Notes: generated from the sequence alone by a model not told the origin. DNA of 64,000 nt from Roseivirga sp. 4D4 (GCF_001747095.1 NZ_MDGP01000001.1:1781001-1845000), one strand, 5' to 3'; counted from the stretch's first letter, positions 27,296-36,150 are shown. A program made the numbers and translations.

Positions 27296-27814
27296 ATGAA
27301 CGTTAGAAACATCATTGCCTTTGTATTAATCATTGCCTCATTGCTTTGCCTCTACCCTGGCTTGACCGAACCGATGCTAAGCATACGCATTGCAGCAAAG
27401 ATTCCACTCATAGGTGATTTTGAATTGTTTGAACGTACACAAAGTGTAATTGAAGCGATCCGATCACTTTACGACTTCGATAATAATCTGGTGGCTACAC
27501 TCATTCTGATTTTCTCTGTGGTCATCCCAGTGCTTAAGGCCGTATTGCTACTTATCGTCCTGGCGGCTAAAAAATGGCGATTTAGAAAACACCTATATAG
27601 ATTCGTTGCAGCGATCGGTAAGTGGTCCATGGCTGATGTCTTTGTGGTAGGTGTATTCCTGGCCTATCTGGCAACGGCTTCTGAAGAGAGTATTTCGGCC
27701 GAAATATTTGTTGGCTTCTACTATTTCACAGCTTATTGCATTATCTCAATCCTTGGCATTCAAATCATGGATTTAAGGGAAATCAAAAAAACTTTGAGTC
27801 CTTATAATAACTAA
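27296..27814 (+). CDS. Paraquat-inducible protein A-like membrane protein
   Basis: A 172-residue protein with four membrane helices (about 4-20, 65-88, 103-122 and 138-158). The sequence GKWSMADVFVVGVFLAYLA is the signature of PqiA-type domains. In proteobacteria PqiA works with MCE proteins in lipid trafficking between membranes. Here the protein is a single half-length domain with no MCE neighbour, as usual in Bacteroidota. Function in this lineage is not established. Confidence 0.85.
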   Translation: MNVRNIIAFVLIIASLLCLYPGLTEPMLSIRIAAKIPLIGDFELFERTQSVIEAIRSLYDFDNNLVATLILIFSVVIPVLKAVLLLIVLAAKKWRFRKHLYRFVAAIGKWSMADVFVVGVFLAYLATASEESISAEIFVGFYYFTAYCIISILGIQIMDLREIKKTLSPYNN

Positions 27815-27950
27815 TCAGTTTCCTAGTAGAGTTTACCTGTTTGTATAGTGAGCAGCCTTTACTTTAAAATAAAGGTATTAGTATGTGAATGCTTTATATT
27901 GAGTTCAAACTTCACAATTGAGTATTCTCTAGACCTTAGATTAACAAATC

Positions 27951-29513
27951 ATGGAAACAGTTTCAGCAATCCCTTGGTGGGCTTGGGTTCTTTTTGGCCT
28001 ACTCCTCGTTGTAATTCGCGATGTCCTTCAAAAAAGGCATGCTATTAGTCACAACTACCCTTTAGTCGGTCACCTGAGATATCTACTCGAAAAAATCGGG
28101 CCTGAACTCAGACAATATATAGTCGCTAATAATAGAGAGGAACTTCCTTTTAACCGAAGTCAACGATCTTGGGTCTATGCCTCATCTAAGAGACAAAATA
28201 ATTATCAAGGGTTTGGAACGGATCAAGACCAAAGTGCACCTGGCTTTATTTTCATCAATCCGGCCATGATTCCCCATAAATTGGAAGAGGGACACCCCAA
28301 CTTAGAGGATAAAAACCTTTTGCCCTGTGCAAAAGTAATGGGCGAGTTTAATCAGCGCAAAAGGCCCTATCGTCCGAAATCCATTGTCAATATTTCTGCG
28401 ATGAGTTATGGGTCTCTTTCGGCTAAGGCGGTAGAATCTTTAAACAAAGGTGCTGCCCTATCCGGTTGCTATCACAATACAGGCGAAGGATCCTTATCCA
28501 AACATCATCAACACGGATCGGATATCGTTTTTCATTTCGGCACGGGCTACTTTGGCGTTCGTGATGACGAGGGCAATTTCTCTATGGATAAAATGATCAA
28601 GTTAACCCAGGATTTTCCACAAGTCCGAGCCATAGAGATAAAGCTCTCTCAGGGTGCCAAACCTGGAAAAGGTGGCGTTCTACCAGCTTCCAAAATCACC
28701 AAAGAAATTGCTGAAATCAGACATGTGAAATTAGGCGAAGATGTACTGTCGCCTGCCAGTCACACGGCCTTTTCAAATATTCCTGAAATGCTCAGATTTA
28801 TTGAAGATATAGCTGATCACACAGGTTTGCCCGTTGGCTTTAAGTCTGCCGTGGGTAAGCTCGAAATGTGGGAAGAATTGACCGATCTCATGCTCAAAAC
28901 TGGAAAAGGGCCTGATTTCATAACCATTGACGGTGGCGAGGGAGGAACAGGTGCCGCACCTCCAGCTTTTGCTAATCATGTGGCCTTGCCATGGGTTTAT
29001 GCATTTGCGGCTGTCTACAAAATCTTTGAGAAAAAAGGACTCACGGATCGTGTGGTATTCATAGCTTCTGGAAAATTAGGTTTCCCTTCCAATTCATTAA
29101 TGGCTTTTTCGATGGGAGCTGACCTCATCAATGTGGCGCGAGAGGCAATGTTGTCTATCGGCTGTATTCAGGCCCAGGTATGTCATACCAATAACTGCCC
29201 TGCAGGAGTTGCCACACAAAAGAAATGGCTTCAAAATGGCATTGACCCCACCCTAAAGTCGGAACGCTTTGCCAGCTATGCTCGGACGCTCAGGAAAGAA
29301 ATCCTAGAAATATCGCATGCTGCCGGTTACGAACATCCTTGCCAAATGACCATGCAAGATGTCGATATGAGCATGGGCGATAATAATTACACTACCACAC
29401 TGGAAGACGTATTCAAATACAAAAAGACGCCAGTTCCTTTTAGAAGTACGCAAGCACTCTTGGATTGCGAGCATTTGGGAAGCAAGCACACCGACTTAGC
29501 AGTACATGCTTAG
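27951..29513 (+). CDS. FMN-binding glutamate synthase-family protein with membrane anchor
   Basis: A 520-residue protein with one N-terminal helix (residues 7-24) followed by the glutamate synthase central/FMN domain. Typical elements are ISAMSYGSLSAKAVESLNKG, EIKLSQGAKPGKGG, TIDGGEGGTGAAP and the [3Fe-4S] cysteines in CIQAQVCHTNNCPAGVA. There is no N-terminal glutaminase domain, so it is not a complete glutamate synthase. It belongs to the stand-alone GltS-like group whose reaction is not known, perhaps an amine- or NAD(P)H-linked oxidoreductase. It appears monocistronic. Confidence 0.9.
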   Translation: METVSAIPWWAWVLFGLLLVVIRDVLQKRHAISHNYPLVGHLRYLLEKIGPELRQYIVANNREELPFNRSQRSWVYASSKRQNNYQGFGTDQDQSAPGFIFINPAMIPHKLEEGHPNLEDKNLLPCAKVMGEFNQRKRPYRPKSIVNISAMSYGSLSAKAVESLNKGAALSGCYHNTGEGSLSKHHQHGSDIVFHFGTGYFGVRDDEGNFSMDKMIKLTQDFPQVRAIEIKLSQGAKPGKGGVLPASKITKEIAEIRHVKLGEDVLSPASHTAFSNIPEMLRFIEDIADHTGLPVGFKSAVGKLEMWEELTDLMLKTGKGPDFITIDGGEGGTGAAPPAFANHVALPWVYAFAAVYKIFEKKGLTDRVVFIASGKLGFPSNSLMAFSMGADLINVAREAMLSIGCIQAQVCHTNNCPAGVATQKKWLQNGIDPTLKSERFASYARTLRKEILEISHAAGYEHPCQMTMQDVDMSMGDNNYTTTLEDVFKYKKTPVPFRSTQALLDCEHLGSKHTDLAVHA

Positions 29514-29560
29514 CTAATCAGAATTATCGGTAAATTGGTTAGGCAATCAGCGCCTGACTA

Positions 29561-31141
29561 ATGAAAAAGACTCTACCCATAATTGCATTGTTCTTCTTGA
29601 GCAACAGTTGCTTCTTGTTCTATGATAAATATGACACGCTCTTATTGAACGGGCTGGTATTTGATGGACAATCTCTTTCAGAGCAACCCCTTGATGTAGG
29701 TATTAAGGATGGTAAAATAATTGCCATTGGCGATTTGGAAGGCCAATCTGCTTACCGTACTGTCATGCTCAACGGTACGGAGATCATCAGCCCGGGCTTT
29801 ATCGATGTTCACGCTCATATTGAGAGAATAATGCGTATGCCTGATGCCACAAGCTTTATCAGACAAGGTGTAACAACAGTTTTGGCTGGCCCGGATGGTA
29901 GAGGCCCCTCTCCTATGGGCGAATACCTTGATAGCCTGGAAACCTACGACTTAGGCATCAATACTGCCTGGCTAGTTGGACACAATACCATTAGAAGAAA
30001 AGTAATGGGTACAGAGAATCGTGCCCCCTCTAGTGATGAACTTCAAGCCATGAAGGATCTGGTAAAAGAGGCCATGGATAACGGTGCTTATGGCATCTCC
30101 ACGGGTTTGAAATATGTACCCGGCTCTTTCTCTTCATTGGAAGAGGTGATTGAATTATCGAAAGTAGCCGCAGCACAAGGGGGCATCTATACATCTCATC
30201 TCAGAGAAGAAGGGCTTGGATTGATTGAAGGTGTCAGAGAAGCATTAGTCATTGGAAGAGAAGCCAATATTCCAATTGTTCTTACGCATCATAAGGCCAT
30301 AGGCAAGCCTATGTGGGGTGCCAGTACTAAAACTTTAGCCATGGTGGACTCGGCAAGAAAAGTCGGCATTGACGTCATGATGGATCAGTACCCCTATACT
30401 GCTAGCTCAACAGGCCTTTCCGTATTGATTCCTACTTGGGCAATGGCCGGTGGGCAGGAAGAGTTCAAGAAGAGGGTCAACGATCCTGTTACTAGGAAAC
30501 GCATTCATCGAGAGATCATGTTCAATATTGAGAATGATCGCGGTGGGGCGGACTTGAATGTGGTACAGTTTGCAAATGTTAGCTGGAAACCAGATTTGAA
30601 TGGAAAAACCCTGAAAGATTGGGCTATTGAAAAAGGTCTGGATCCGTCTTTTACCATAGGCGCTGACTTAGTCATAGAAGGCCAACTAAATGGCGGAGCC
30701 CAATGTATCTTCCATGCCATCGGTGAAGAGGATGTTCAGCGGATTATGCAACACCCACTCGCTATGGTAGCCTCAGATGGAGGTTTGGTAGAACCAGGAA
30801 GAGGACATCCTCATCCTAGAAGCTATGGCACCTTCCCTAGAGTATTGGGTTATTATGTGAGAGATAAAGGAATTATAAGCCTGGAGTTAGCCCTCAGAAA
30901 AATGACCTCCCTCCCAGCCGAAAGATTGGGATTTGAGGATAGAGGTTGGATAAAAGAAGGTATGCAAGCGGATATCACCGTATTCCACCCAGGCTTAATA
31001 AATGAAAAGGGTACATTCGAAGACCCACACCATTACCCAGAGGGCATTTCTATGGTATTTGTGAATGGTAAACTGACCTATCAGGGAGGTCTGGAGGGAC
31101 CTCAATTTGGAGGTGAAGTACTACGAAAAGGAGATGATTAA
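29561..31141 (+). CDS. N-acyl-D-amino-acid deacylase-like amidohydrolase, lipoprotein leader
   Basis: A 526-residue amidohydrolase of the D-aminoacylase group. The first metal-binding His pair is in DVHAHIE (residues 84 and 86). Other family markers are SHLREEGLGLIEGV, THHKAIGK, DQYPYTASSTGL and ASDGGLVEPGRGHPHPRSYG. The family hydrolyses N-acyl-D-amino acids or D-aminoacyl ends and acts on D-residues released from peptidoglycan (family knowledge). The leader ends LSNSC, a lipobox, so it probably works in the periplasm. Its stop directly abuts the stop of the convergent next gene. Confidence 0.9.
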   Translation: MKKTLPIIALFFLSNSCFLFYDKYDTLLLNGLVFDGQSLSEQPLDVGIKDGKIIAIGDLEGQSAYRTVMLNGTEIISPGFIDVHAHIERIMRMPDATSFIRQGVTTVLAGPDGRGPSPMGEYLDSLETYDLGINTAWLVGHNTIRRKVMGTENRAPSSDELQAMKDLVKEAMDNGAYGISTGLKYVPGSFSSLEEVIELSKVAAAQGGIYTSHLREEGLGLIEGVREALVIGREANIPIVLTHHKAIGKPMWGASTKTLAMVDSARKVGIDVMMDQYPYTASSTGLSVLIPTWAMAGGQEEFKKRVNDPVTRKRIHREIMFNIENDRGGADLNVVQFANVSWKPDLNGKTLKDWAIEKGLDPSFTIGADLVIEGQLNGGAQCIFHAIGEEDVQRIMQHPLAMVASDGGLVEPGRGHPHPRSYGTFPRVLGYYVRDKGIISLELALRKMTSLPAERLGFEDRGWIKEGMQADITVFHPGLINEKGTFEDPHHYPEGISMVFVNGKLTYQGGLEGPQFGGEVLRKGDD

Positions 31142-31561
31142 TTAGTCTCCAATAAATTTATTCTGAGAAGTCACCAGTATTGTAATGGACTCTTGGTTGG
31201 CATCAGTAATCACAAAACTCAGTAAAGCGTTTCCTTCGAGATCCAGGATACTGACTTCATTTCTTTCATCATTGAAACTCCACCGTCCCTCTTGTAGATA
31301 GTGGGCATCATTACTTGCCAAGACCAGATAATCACAAGTAAAATCAGCACGAAATTCAAAGACTTGCCTAAATCGGCTTGCCGGGAAAGATTGACTTTGG
31401 CAACCGCGATAAATACCATCGCCCTCTTCATATGAATTCGTCCAGCAGCCAACCAAGGCACTTTCATCTAAAGATTCAATGGATAATTCATCCTCATTTT
31501 CACAGGAAAATGATCCACCAGCGATGAGCAGAATTAGGAAGACATACTTTATGGTTTTCAT
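31142..31561 (-). CDS. Small lipocalin-like lipoprotein, hypothetical
   Basis: A 139-residue lipoprotein (leader ending GGSFSC). The mature part begins acidic, then ALVGCWTNSYEEGDGIYRGC and a run of short beta-strands (VFEFRADFTCDYLVL, GRWSFNDERNEVSIL, SITILVTSQNKFIG). The strand order resembles lipocalin-like/META-type barrels often found as Bacteroidota lipoproteins. No function is known. It is convergent with the D-aminoacylase gene with no gap and divergent from the beta-lactamase-like gene. Confidence 0.72.
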   Translation of the reverse strand: MKTIKYVFLILLIAGGSFSCENEDELSIESLDESALVGCWTNSYEEGDGIYRGCQSQSFPASRFRQVFEFRADFTCDYLVLASNDAHYLQEGRWSFNDERNEVSILDLEGNALLSFVITDANQESITILVTSQNKFIGD

Positions 31562-31645
31562 CGGTTTTGTTTACCCTTTTCTCCTTTGACTACACAAATG
31601 CCAAAATGGTTGTAAATTGAATCAGTCAATTTAGCCTTTAAAGCC

Positions 31646-32725
31646 ATGAAGAGATTCTTGATTCTTTTACTTACTGTCTTACCTCTGGCGCTTACAGCCC
31701 AGTCAAATGAAGCAATAGCTGACGAAAAGCTGCAAGCGTTTGTCGAAAGAACCAAAGTTCCTGGATTGAGTATCTCAATCTCTCAAAAGGGAGAGCTGGT
31801 CTACTCAAAAGGCTTTGGCTATGCCGATCGTGAAAAGAAGATTCCAGTCGATCCATCAAAGTCTAAGTTCCGCATAGGAAGCGTATCCAAGACACTCACC
31901 GCAGCAGGACTTGCCAGGCTGTATGAAGATGGGAAGGTGGACCTGGACGCACCTATTCAAAAGTATGTGCCAGCATGGCCAGACAAAGGTGAAACTATAA
32001 CATTGAGAATGCTCGCAGGACACTTGGCTGGCATAAGGCATTATCGAGGTGCTGAATTCATGAGCCGTGTGAAATACGAAGATGTGGTTGACGGACTTGC
32101 TATATTCATCAATGATCCACTCATCAATAAACCGGGAACGGAATACTCCTACTCATCCTATGGTTGGAACCTGATTTCTGCTGCCATGGAAAATGCAGCA
32201 GCCCCCCAAGCCAGCTTTCTCTCCAGTAAAAACTTCTTGTCCATTATGCAACAAGAGGTCTTTGATGCCATTGGAATGAAAAACACGGTACCTGATCATG
32301 CGGATCACGATATTGCCAATAGAACACAATTCTATCAGAAGAGAAATGGTGAGGCAGTGATTGCACCCTATGTAGACAATAGCTATAAATGGGCTGGTGG
32401 TGGCTTCGTGGGCACTACCGAAGACCTTTGCAAGTTTGGTCAAGCACATATGAAGGCGGGTTATTTAAAACAGTCTACTCTAGATGAATGGATGACTTCT
32501 CAGACAACCACGGATGGCAGGGAAACCAATTATGGAATTGGTTGGAGAACCTTAAAAAGACCAAGCGGTAATACATTTTATGGTCACAGTGGTGGATCTG
32601 TAGGAGGAACCACATTTTTCATGATCCACCCAGAAACCGAAACGGTCCTGGCAATAGTCGGAAATATGTATCCATTGAACTATGGTGGACTCCAGTACGA
32701 GCTGATGGAACTCTTTATCAAGTAA
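31646..32725 (+). CDS. Serine hydrolase, class C beta-lactamase/penicillin-binding-like
   Basis: A 359-residue exported protein (signal peptide 1-19, ending LTAQ). The SxxK motif is S79-V-S-K82 in RIGSVSKTLTAAGL, and the C-terminal HSGG box is GHSGGSVGG. The middle Tyr-containing motif is in YSYSSYGWN. This family includes esterases, D-aminopeptidases and AmpC-type enzymes, and the motifs do not separate them. I therefore do not infer antibiotic resistance. It lies 1.5 kb from a TonB lipoprotein gene with a BlaI-type operator but lacks such an operator itself. Confidence 0.88.
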   Translation: MKRFLILLLTVLPLALTAQSNEAIADEKLQAFVERTKVPGLSISISQKGELVYSKGFGYADREKKIPVDPSKSKFRIGSVSKTLTAAGLARLYEDGKVDLDAPIQKYVPAWPDKGETITLRMLAGHLAGIRHYRGAEFMSRVKYEDVVDGLAIFINDPLINKPGTEYSYSSYGWNLISAAMENAAAPQASFLSSKNFLSIMQQEVFDAIGMKNTVPDHADHDIANRTQFYQKRNGEAVIAPYVDNSYKWAGGGFVGTTEDLCKFGQAHMKAGYLKQSTLDEWMTSQTTTDGRETNYGIGWRTLKRPSGNTFYGHSGGSVGGTTFFMIHPETETVLAIVGNMYPLNYGGLQYELMELFIK

Positions 32726-32767
32726 GCCAGCAGACCTATAGGGACAAAACCTGATCAAAATGACTTG

Positions 32768-32791
32768 ATTATGTGACTTAAGTCACATAAT
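32768..32791. promoter_or_regulatory. Crp/Fnr-type operator before the DUF2892 gene
   Basis: A perfect 24-bp palindrome (ATTATGTGACTT and its reverse complement) with the core TGTGAC-TTAA-GTCACA. It matches the E. coli CRP form TGTGA-N6-TCACA and the TGAC-N4-GTCA form of other Crp/Fnr regulators. It sits 30 bp before a tiny peptide frame and 129 bp before the DUF2892 gene. A half site GTCACA follows at about 32799. Confidence 0.8.
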
Positions 32792-32820
32792 GATTTGGTC
32801 ACATTGTTGAAATTCATCCC

Positions 32821-32913
32821 ATGAAAAGTAAAATCATCAAGTTTTTGATGGTATGTCTGATCTGTACAGGCATCATTTTCGGTATTTCAATTTTGATAGA
32901 AACCTTAAAATAA
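32821..32913 (+). CDS. Possible 30-residue membrane peptide
   Basis: The frame MKSKIIKFLMVCLICTGIIF ... LIETLK has a basic start, one hydrophobic helix and a short tail. It lies 30 bp after the Crp/Fnr-type palindrome and ends 6 bp before the DUF2892 start, so it would be cotranscribed. The composition fits a real small membrane protein, but length alone allows chance. Confidence 0.4.
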   Translation: MKSKIIKFLMVCLICTGIIFGISILIETLK

Positions 32914-32919
32914 AAAGCG

Positions 32920-33126
32920 ATGAAAAAGAACATGGGATCCATTGACAGAATCGTGAGATTAGTAATTGTAGCTGCGTTAGTAGCACTCTATGCCACAGGA
33001 ACTGTAACGAGTCTTTGGGGTACAGTCGCGCTCGTTGCCGCAGGTATCTTCACATTGACAAGCTTAACAGGCTTCTGCCCTATTTATGCCATTTTCGGTG
33101 TGAAAACATGTAAAGTGACTTCATGA
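32920..33126 (+). CDS. YgaP-like DUF2892 membrane protein
   Basis: A 68-residue protein with two helices (about 10-30 and 33-52). The DUF2892 signature is complete: N-terminal MGSIDRIVR, then TSLTGFCPIY and VKTC at the C-terminus. The two Cys could bind a metal or form a disulfide. In other bacteria this domain occurs fused to or beside rhodanese and Crp/Fnr regulators. The palindrome at 32768-32791 supports Crp/Fnr control, perhaps in response to oxygen, NO or redox state (inference). Confidence 0.9.
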   Translation: MKKNMGSIDRIVRLVIVAALVALYATGTVTSLWGTVALVAAGIFTLTSLTGFCPIYAIFGVKTCKVTS

Positions 33127-33132
33127 CAAACG

Positions 33133-33159
33133 AGCCATACCTCGGTGTGGCTTTTTTTT
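33133..33159 (+). terminator. Intrinsic terminator after the DUF2892 gene
   Basis: AGCCATACC (33133-33141) pairs with GGTGTGGCT (33144-33152) with one wobble and is followed by a run of eight T. It ends the small Crp/Fnr-controlled unit. Confidence 0.88.
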
Positions 33160-33168
33160 GTAACAATT

Positions 33169-33204
33169 AACTAATATATTAGTTCTGTATTTAATTAATT
33201 AGTT
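33169..33204. promoter_or_regulatory. BlaI-type operator before the TonB lipoprotein gene
   Basis: A perfect 16-bp palindrome AACTAATA/TATTAGTT (33169-33184) has the AACTAA-N4-TTAGTT arms found at 3428. Twenty bp on, ATTTAA-TTAA-TTAGTT (33189-33204) keeps one arm. The second site ends 13 bp before the ATG. Position, arms and 20-bp spacing copy the blaI-like operator at 3428-3463. Confidence 0.7.
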
Positions 33205-33217
33205 AAACAACCCTGCT

Positions 33218-33769
33218 ATGAAAAAACTATCCCTATTATTAGCCATTGTCATTATTGTTTCGTGTGAAGATGCCGAAATGTTTGTAGAACCCGAAGGAAG
33301 CGATTACGAAGTCGGTTCAACAATTCACGAAAAGCCTGCAGACGACAAAGTCTTTCTGGTTGTTGAGCAAGATCCTACCTTCCCTGGAGGACTAAAAGCT
33401 TATAGAAAATTTCTTGGTGAAAACTTAATCTATCCTCAAGAAGCAAAAGAAAAAGGCATTGAAGGAAATGTATATATGACCTTTATTGTAGAAACTGATG
33501 GATCACTGAGTGATTTTAAACTACTTAGAAACCCTGGTGGTGGATTAGGTGAGGAAGCACTAAGAGTGTATATGGACGGCCCCAATTGGGTACCTGGCAC
33601 GCAAAAGAACCAAGCCGTGAGAACTAGATTGACGGCACGAGTTGCTTTTAGAATGAATGACAAAAACCTCAGCGTAATTCAAATCCAAGAACCGAAGAAA
33701 GTGGACGAGGTGATAGTCTATGAACAAAAAGACAAAGCAATCATCTACGAAACAGAAGAAAACAATTGA
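33218..33769 (+). CDS. Lipoprotein with TonB C-terminal domain
   Basis: A 183-residue lipoprotein (leader ending IIVSC, mature CEDAEMF). After about 45 polar residues comes a TonB C-terminal domain (VEQDPTFPGGLKAYRKFLGE ... EGNVYMTFIVETDGSL ... GPNWVPGTQKNQAV) ending near residue 150, then an acidic tail. The domain is the same type as the one fused to the M56 peptidase at 3878. With a lipid anchor it cannot span the inner membrane, so it is not an ordinary energy-coupling TonB. Its operator suggests joint control with the BlaI/M56 pairs. Confidence 0.87.
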   Translation: MKKLSLLLAIVIIVSCEDAEMFVEPEGSDYEVGSTIHEKPADDKVFLVVEQDPTFPGGLKAYRKFLGENLIYPQEAKEKGIEGNVYMTFIVETDGSLSDFKLLRNPGGGLGEEALRVYMDGPNWVPGTQKNQAVRTRLTARVAFRMNDKNLSVIQIQEPKKVDEVIVYEQKDKAIIYETEENN

Positions 33770-33787
33770 GTCCAAAGGTCATGGAAT

Positions 33788-33815
33788 AAAAAAAGCCTCT
33801 TATGAGGCTTTTTTT
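33788..33815. terminator. Bidirectional intrinsic terminator
   Basis: Seven A, GCCTC, loop TTAT, GAGGC and seven T form a perfect hairpin. It serves the TonB lipoprotein gene on the plus strand and the fatty acid-CoA ligase on the minus strand, whose stop is 2 bp away. Confidence 0.93.
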
Positions 33816-33816
33816 A

Positions 33817-35496
33817 TTAGCTATCCTTTGCTGCTTCCATCTCCTTCAACTTTCTCCTGAGAATCTTCCCGACATTGGTCTTTGGGAGTTCATCGACAAA
33901 CTCGATATACTTCGGCTTCTTATACCCGGTCAGCTCTTCTTCGCAGAAATCTCTTAATTCTTTCTCGGTCAGAGATGGATCACCTTTAACTACAAAGGCT
34001 TTTACACATTCAGAAGACTTTTTGTCAGGAATACCGATAACAGCCACCTCTAAAACCTTCTCATGATCGGCAATGACGTTTTCTACTTCATTCGGGAATA
34101 CGTTGAAGCCAGACACATTAATCATATCCTTCTTCCGATCGACAATCTTGAAGAAACCATCTGCGTCCATTTGTCCAATATCCCCAGTCCGAAACCACCT
34201 ACCTTCAAAGAAGACACCTGAGTTGTCCTTTTTCCAATAGCCACTCATTACTTGTGGACCTTTAATACAGATCTCCCCTACCTCACCCTGTGGTAAGTGA
34301 TTGCCCTCATCATCACAAATCGATAATTCAGTTGAAGAAATCGGTAGACCAATGGTGCCCATCCGATGACTTCCATCCAGAGGATTACAACTGGCCACAG
34401 GAGACGTCTCGGAAAGGCCATAACCTTCGACCAAAGGAGATTTCGTTTGTTCTTCCCACTTCTTAGCCACAAAATCTTGCACTGCCATACCTCCACCGAT
34501 AGCTCCTTTTAAATGACTCCAATCCACCTCACCAAAATTTGGTTGATTTAGCAGTCCATTGAAAAGTGTATTTACTCCCGTAAACAATGTGAAAGGATGC
34601 TTCTTCAATTCCTTGATAAAGCCCGGCATATCCCGAGGGTTGGTAATCAAGACATTCTTGGCTCCAATGTGCATCATGAAAGTACAGTTTACATTCAGAG
34701 CAAAAATGTGATAGAGCGGAATGGCAGTAATCATCAATTCTGTCTGTCCTTCTTGAAGCAATGGCGTAAACCAATTGTTTATGGCGAAAGTATGTGCCAC
34801 TACATTACTGTGAGACAAAGTAGCGCCTTTCGATACTCCAGTAGTTCCGCCTGTATATTGTAAAAAGGCAGTATCTGATGACTGAACTTCTGGCTTGGTA
34901 TATTTCATCCGTGCCCCTTTCTTCATTACCGCATTGAATTTCTTAGCCGTTGGTAAAGAATAGGCAGGCACCATTTTCTTCACATTCTTCACCACAAAAT
35001 TCACCAGCTTACCTTTCAGGCCACCTAGCAAATCACCCAACTCTGTGACGATCACATGTTCAATTTTAGTCTTGTGAAGTATTTCCTGGAGACTATGGGC
35101 AAAGTTGGCAATGATGACTATGGCCTTGACTTCGGCATCGTTGAACTGATGCTCCATTTCACGAGGTGTATACAGCGGGTTAGTATTTACAACGACACAA
35201 CCTGCCTTTAAAGCCCCAATCAGGACAATAGGATACTGTAGACAATTAGGCATTTGAATGGCAATACGATCCCCCTTCTGGACATTAACTTCATTTTGTA
35301 GATATGCCGCGAAGAAATCTGACTGAAGGTTGATTTCCTGAAAGGTTAAGACCTTTCCCATGTTTTCAAAGGCCTCTCGGCTTCCGAAGCTTTTGAAAGC
35401 TTGATTAAACAGTTCAAGTAAGTTTTCCGGTCTGTCTTCTGAGATTTCTGCCGCTATCCCCGCGGGATAATTGGCGATCCAAGGGTGAGTACTCAT
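33817..35496 (-). CDS. fadD: Long-chain fatty acid-CoA ligase
   Basis: A 559-residue AMP-forming acyl-CoA synthetase of normal length. The P-loop is LQYTGGTTGVSKGATLSH. The adenine-binding motif is EGYGLSETSP, the hinge region RWFRTGDIG, and the FACS signature lies in GFFKIVDRKKDMINVSGFNV. The catalytic Lys is in the C-terminal ELPKTNVGKILRRKL. It would activate fatty acids with ATP and CoA for beta-oxidation or lipid reuse. It is monocistronic, bounded by a shared terminator, with its promoter in 35497-35560. Confidence 0.95.
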   Translation of the reverse strand: MSTHPWIANYPAGIAAEISEDRPENLLELFNQAFKSFGSREAFENMGKVLTFQEINLQSDFFAAYLQNEVNVQKGDRIAIQMPNCLQYPIVLIGALKAGCVVVNTNPLYTPREMEHQFNDAEVKAIVIIANFAHSLQEILHKTKIEHVIVTELGDLLGGLKGKLVNFVVKNVKKMVPAYSLPTAKKFNAVMKKGARMKYTKPEVQSSDTAFLQYTGGTTGVSKGATLSHSNVVAHTFAINNWFTPLLQEGQTELMITAIPLYHIFALNVNCTFMMHIGAKNVLITNPRDMPGFIKELKKHPFTLFTGVNTLFNGLLNQPNFGEVDWSHLKGAIGGGMAVQDFVAKKWEEQTKSPLVEGYGLSETSPVASCNPLDGSHRMGTIGLPISSTELSICDDEGNHLPQGEVGEICIKGPQVMSGYWKKDNSGVFFEGRWFRTGDIGQMDADGFFKIVDRKKDMINVSGFNVFPNEVENVIADHEKVLEVAVIGIPDKKSSECVKAFVVKGDPSLTEKELRDFCEEELTGYKKPKYIEFVDELPKTNVGKILRRKLKEMEAAKDS

Positions 35497-35560
35497 TCAA
35501 TAAAATTTGGCTAACACCAAATATAAGAGAAATGTAGTTTCATCAATTCAATATCTTAAC

Positions 35561-36052
35561 TCACTTACTCCTTCTTAAGGCCTGTGCTGCCCGGGCATTC
35601 ATTTCAAAGTCAAAATCCGATACCTGGCTATCGATCTTGCCCATAATTGATTTGATGGCTGAATAAACCTCACCTAAATGTGCATAGTTGTCCTTGACCT
35701 GAGGACTCCCTGCATCTAAACTTCTTTCTTGGCACCAAACATAGTAATCATCGGCATATTCATAGCCTTCCAATTCCCTAAGTACCAAACAGAGGTTGAG
35801 CAGTGGATAGTTGTTTCTAAAATCATCATACTCATCATCGACAAACAGGTGAAATTTTTTGCCTGAGAATTTAAAATCCACTCTTGGATAATATTGCTGA
35901 TCACCCAAAACCTGGCTTCTATCGATCTTGATATAAACCTGATGGGCAATGTAGATATCATTTAGGGCGACTATCTCCGGATAGTTAGAATCCATAACAC
36001 AATCTATTTCATCTGTAATAGGAAAGCAAGCAGCAGGATTATTCGCACTCAT
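35561..36052 (-). CDS. Hypothetical soluble protein
   Basis: A 163-residue cytosolic acidic protein without signal or helix anchor. It is rich in Tyr, Asp and Asn (DDEYDDFRNNYPLLNLCLVL, YEYADDYYVWCQERSLDAGS) and has a helical C-terminus ending ARAAQALRRSK. The sequence looks like a genuine folded protein, and codon use matches its neighbours. I do not recognise the family. It lies 65 bp upstream of the ligase gene in the same direction and could be cotranscribed with it. Confidence 0.65.
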   Translation of the reverse strand: MSANNPAACFPITDEIDCVMDSNYPEIVALNDIYIAHQVYIKIDRSQVLGDQQYYPRVDFKFSGKKFHLFVDDEYDDFRNNYPLLNLCLVLRELEGYEYADDYYVWCQERSLDAGSPQVKDNYAHLGEVYSAIKSIMGKIDSQVSDFDFEMNARAAQALRRSK

Positions 36053-36123
36053 AAGCTACGTAGCACGCCCCCTGGTGTCCCGAGACCTCGGGATCAAACC
36101 GAGATTCTCGTCTAAAAAGAGTA

Positions 36124-36150
36124 TAAAAAAAAGAAACCGAAATGGCTCCC
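36124..36150 (-). terminator. Terminator after the tRNA 3' fragment
   Basis: On the minus strand GGGAGCC-ATTTC-GGTTTCT (several G-U pairs) runs into a long T-run. It is a diverged copy of the terminator at 36266-36292. Confidence 0.65.

Noticed and set aside
31646-32725. Beta-lactam resistance cassette with BlaI/BlaR genes
   Set aside because: The hydrolase is far from both repressor pairs, has no matching operator, and class C-like motifs also occur in many esterases and peptidases.
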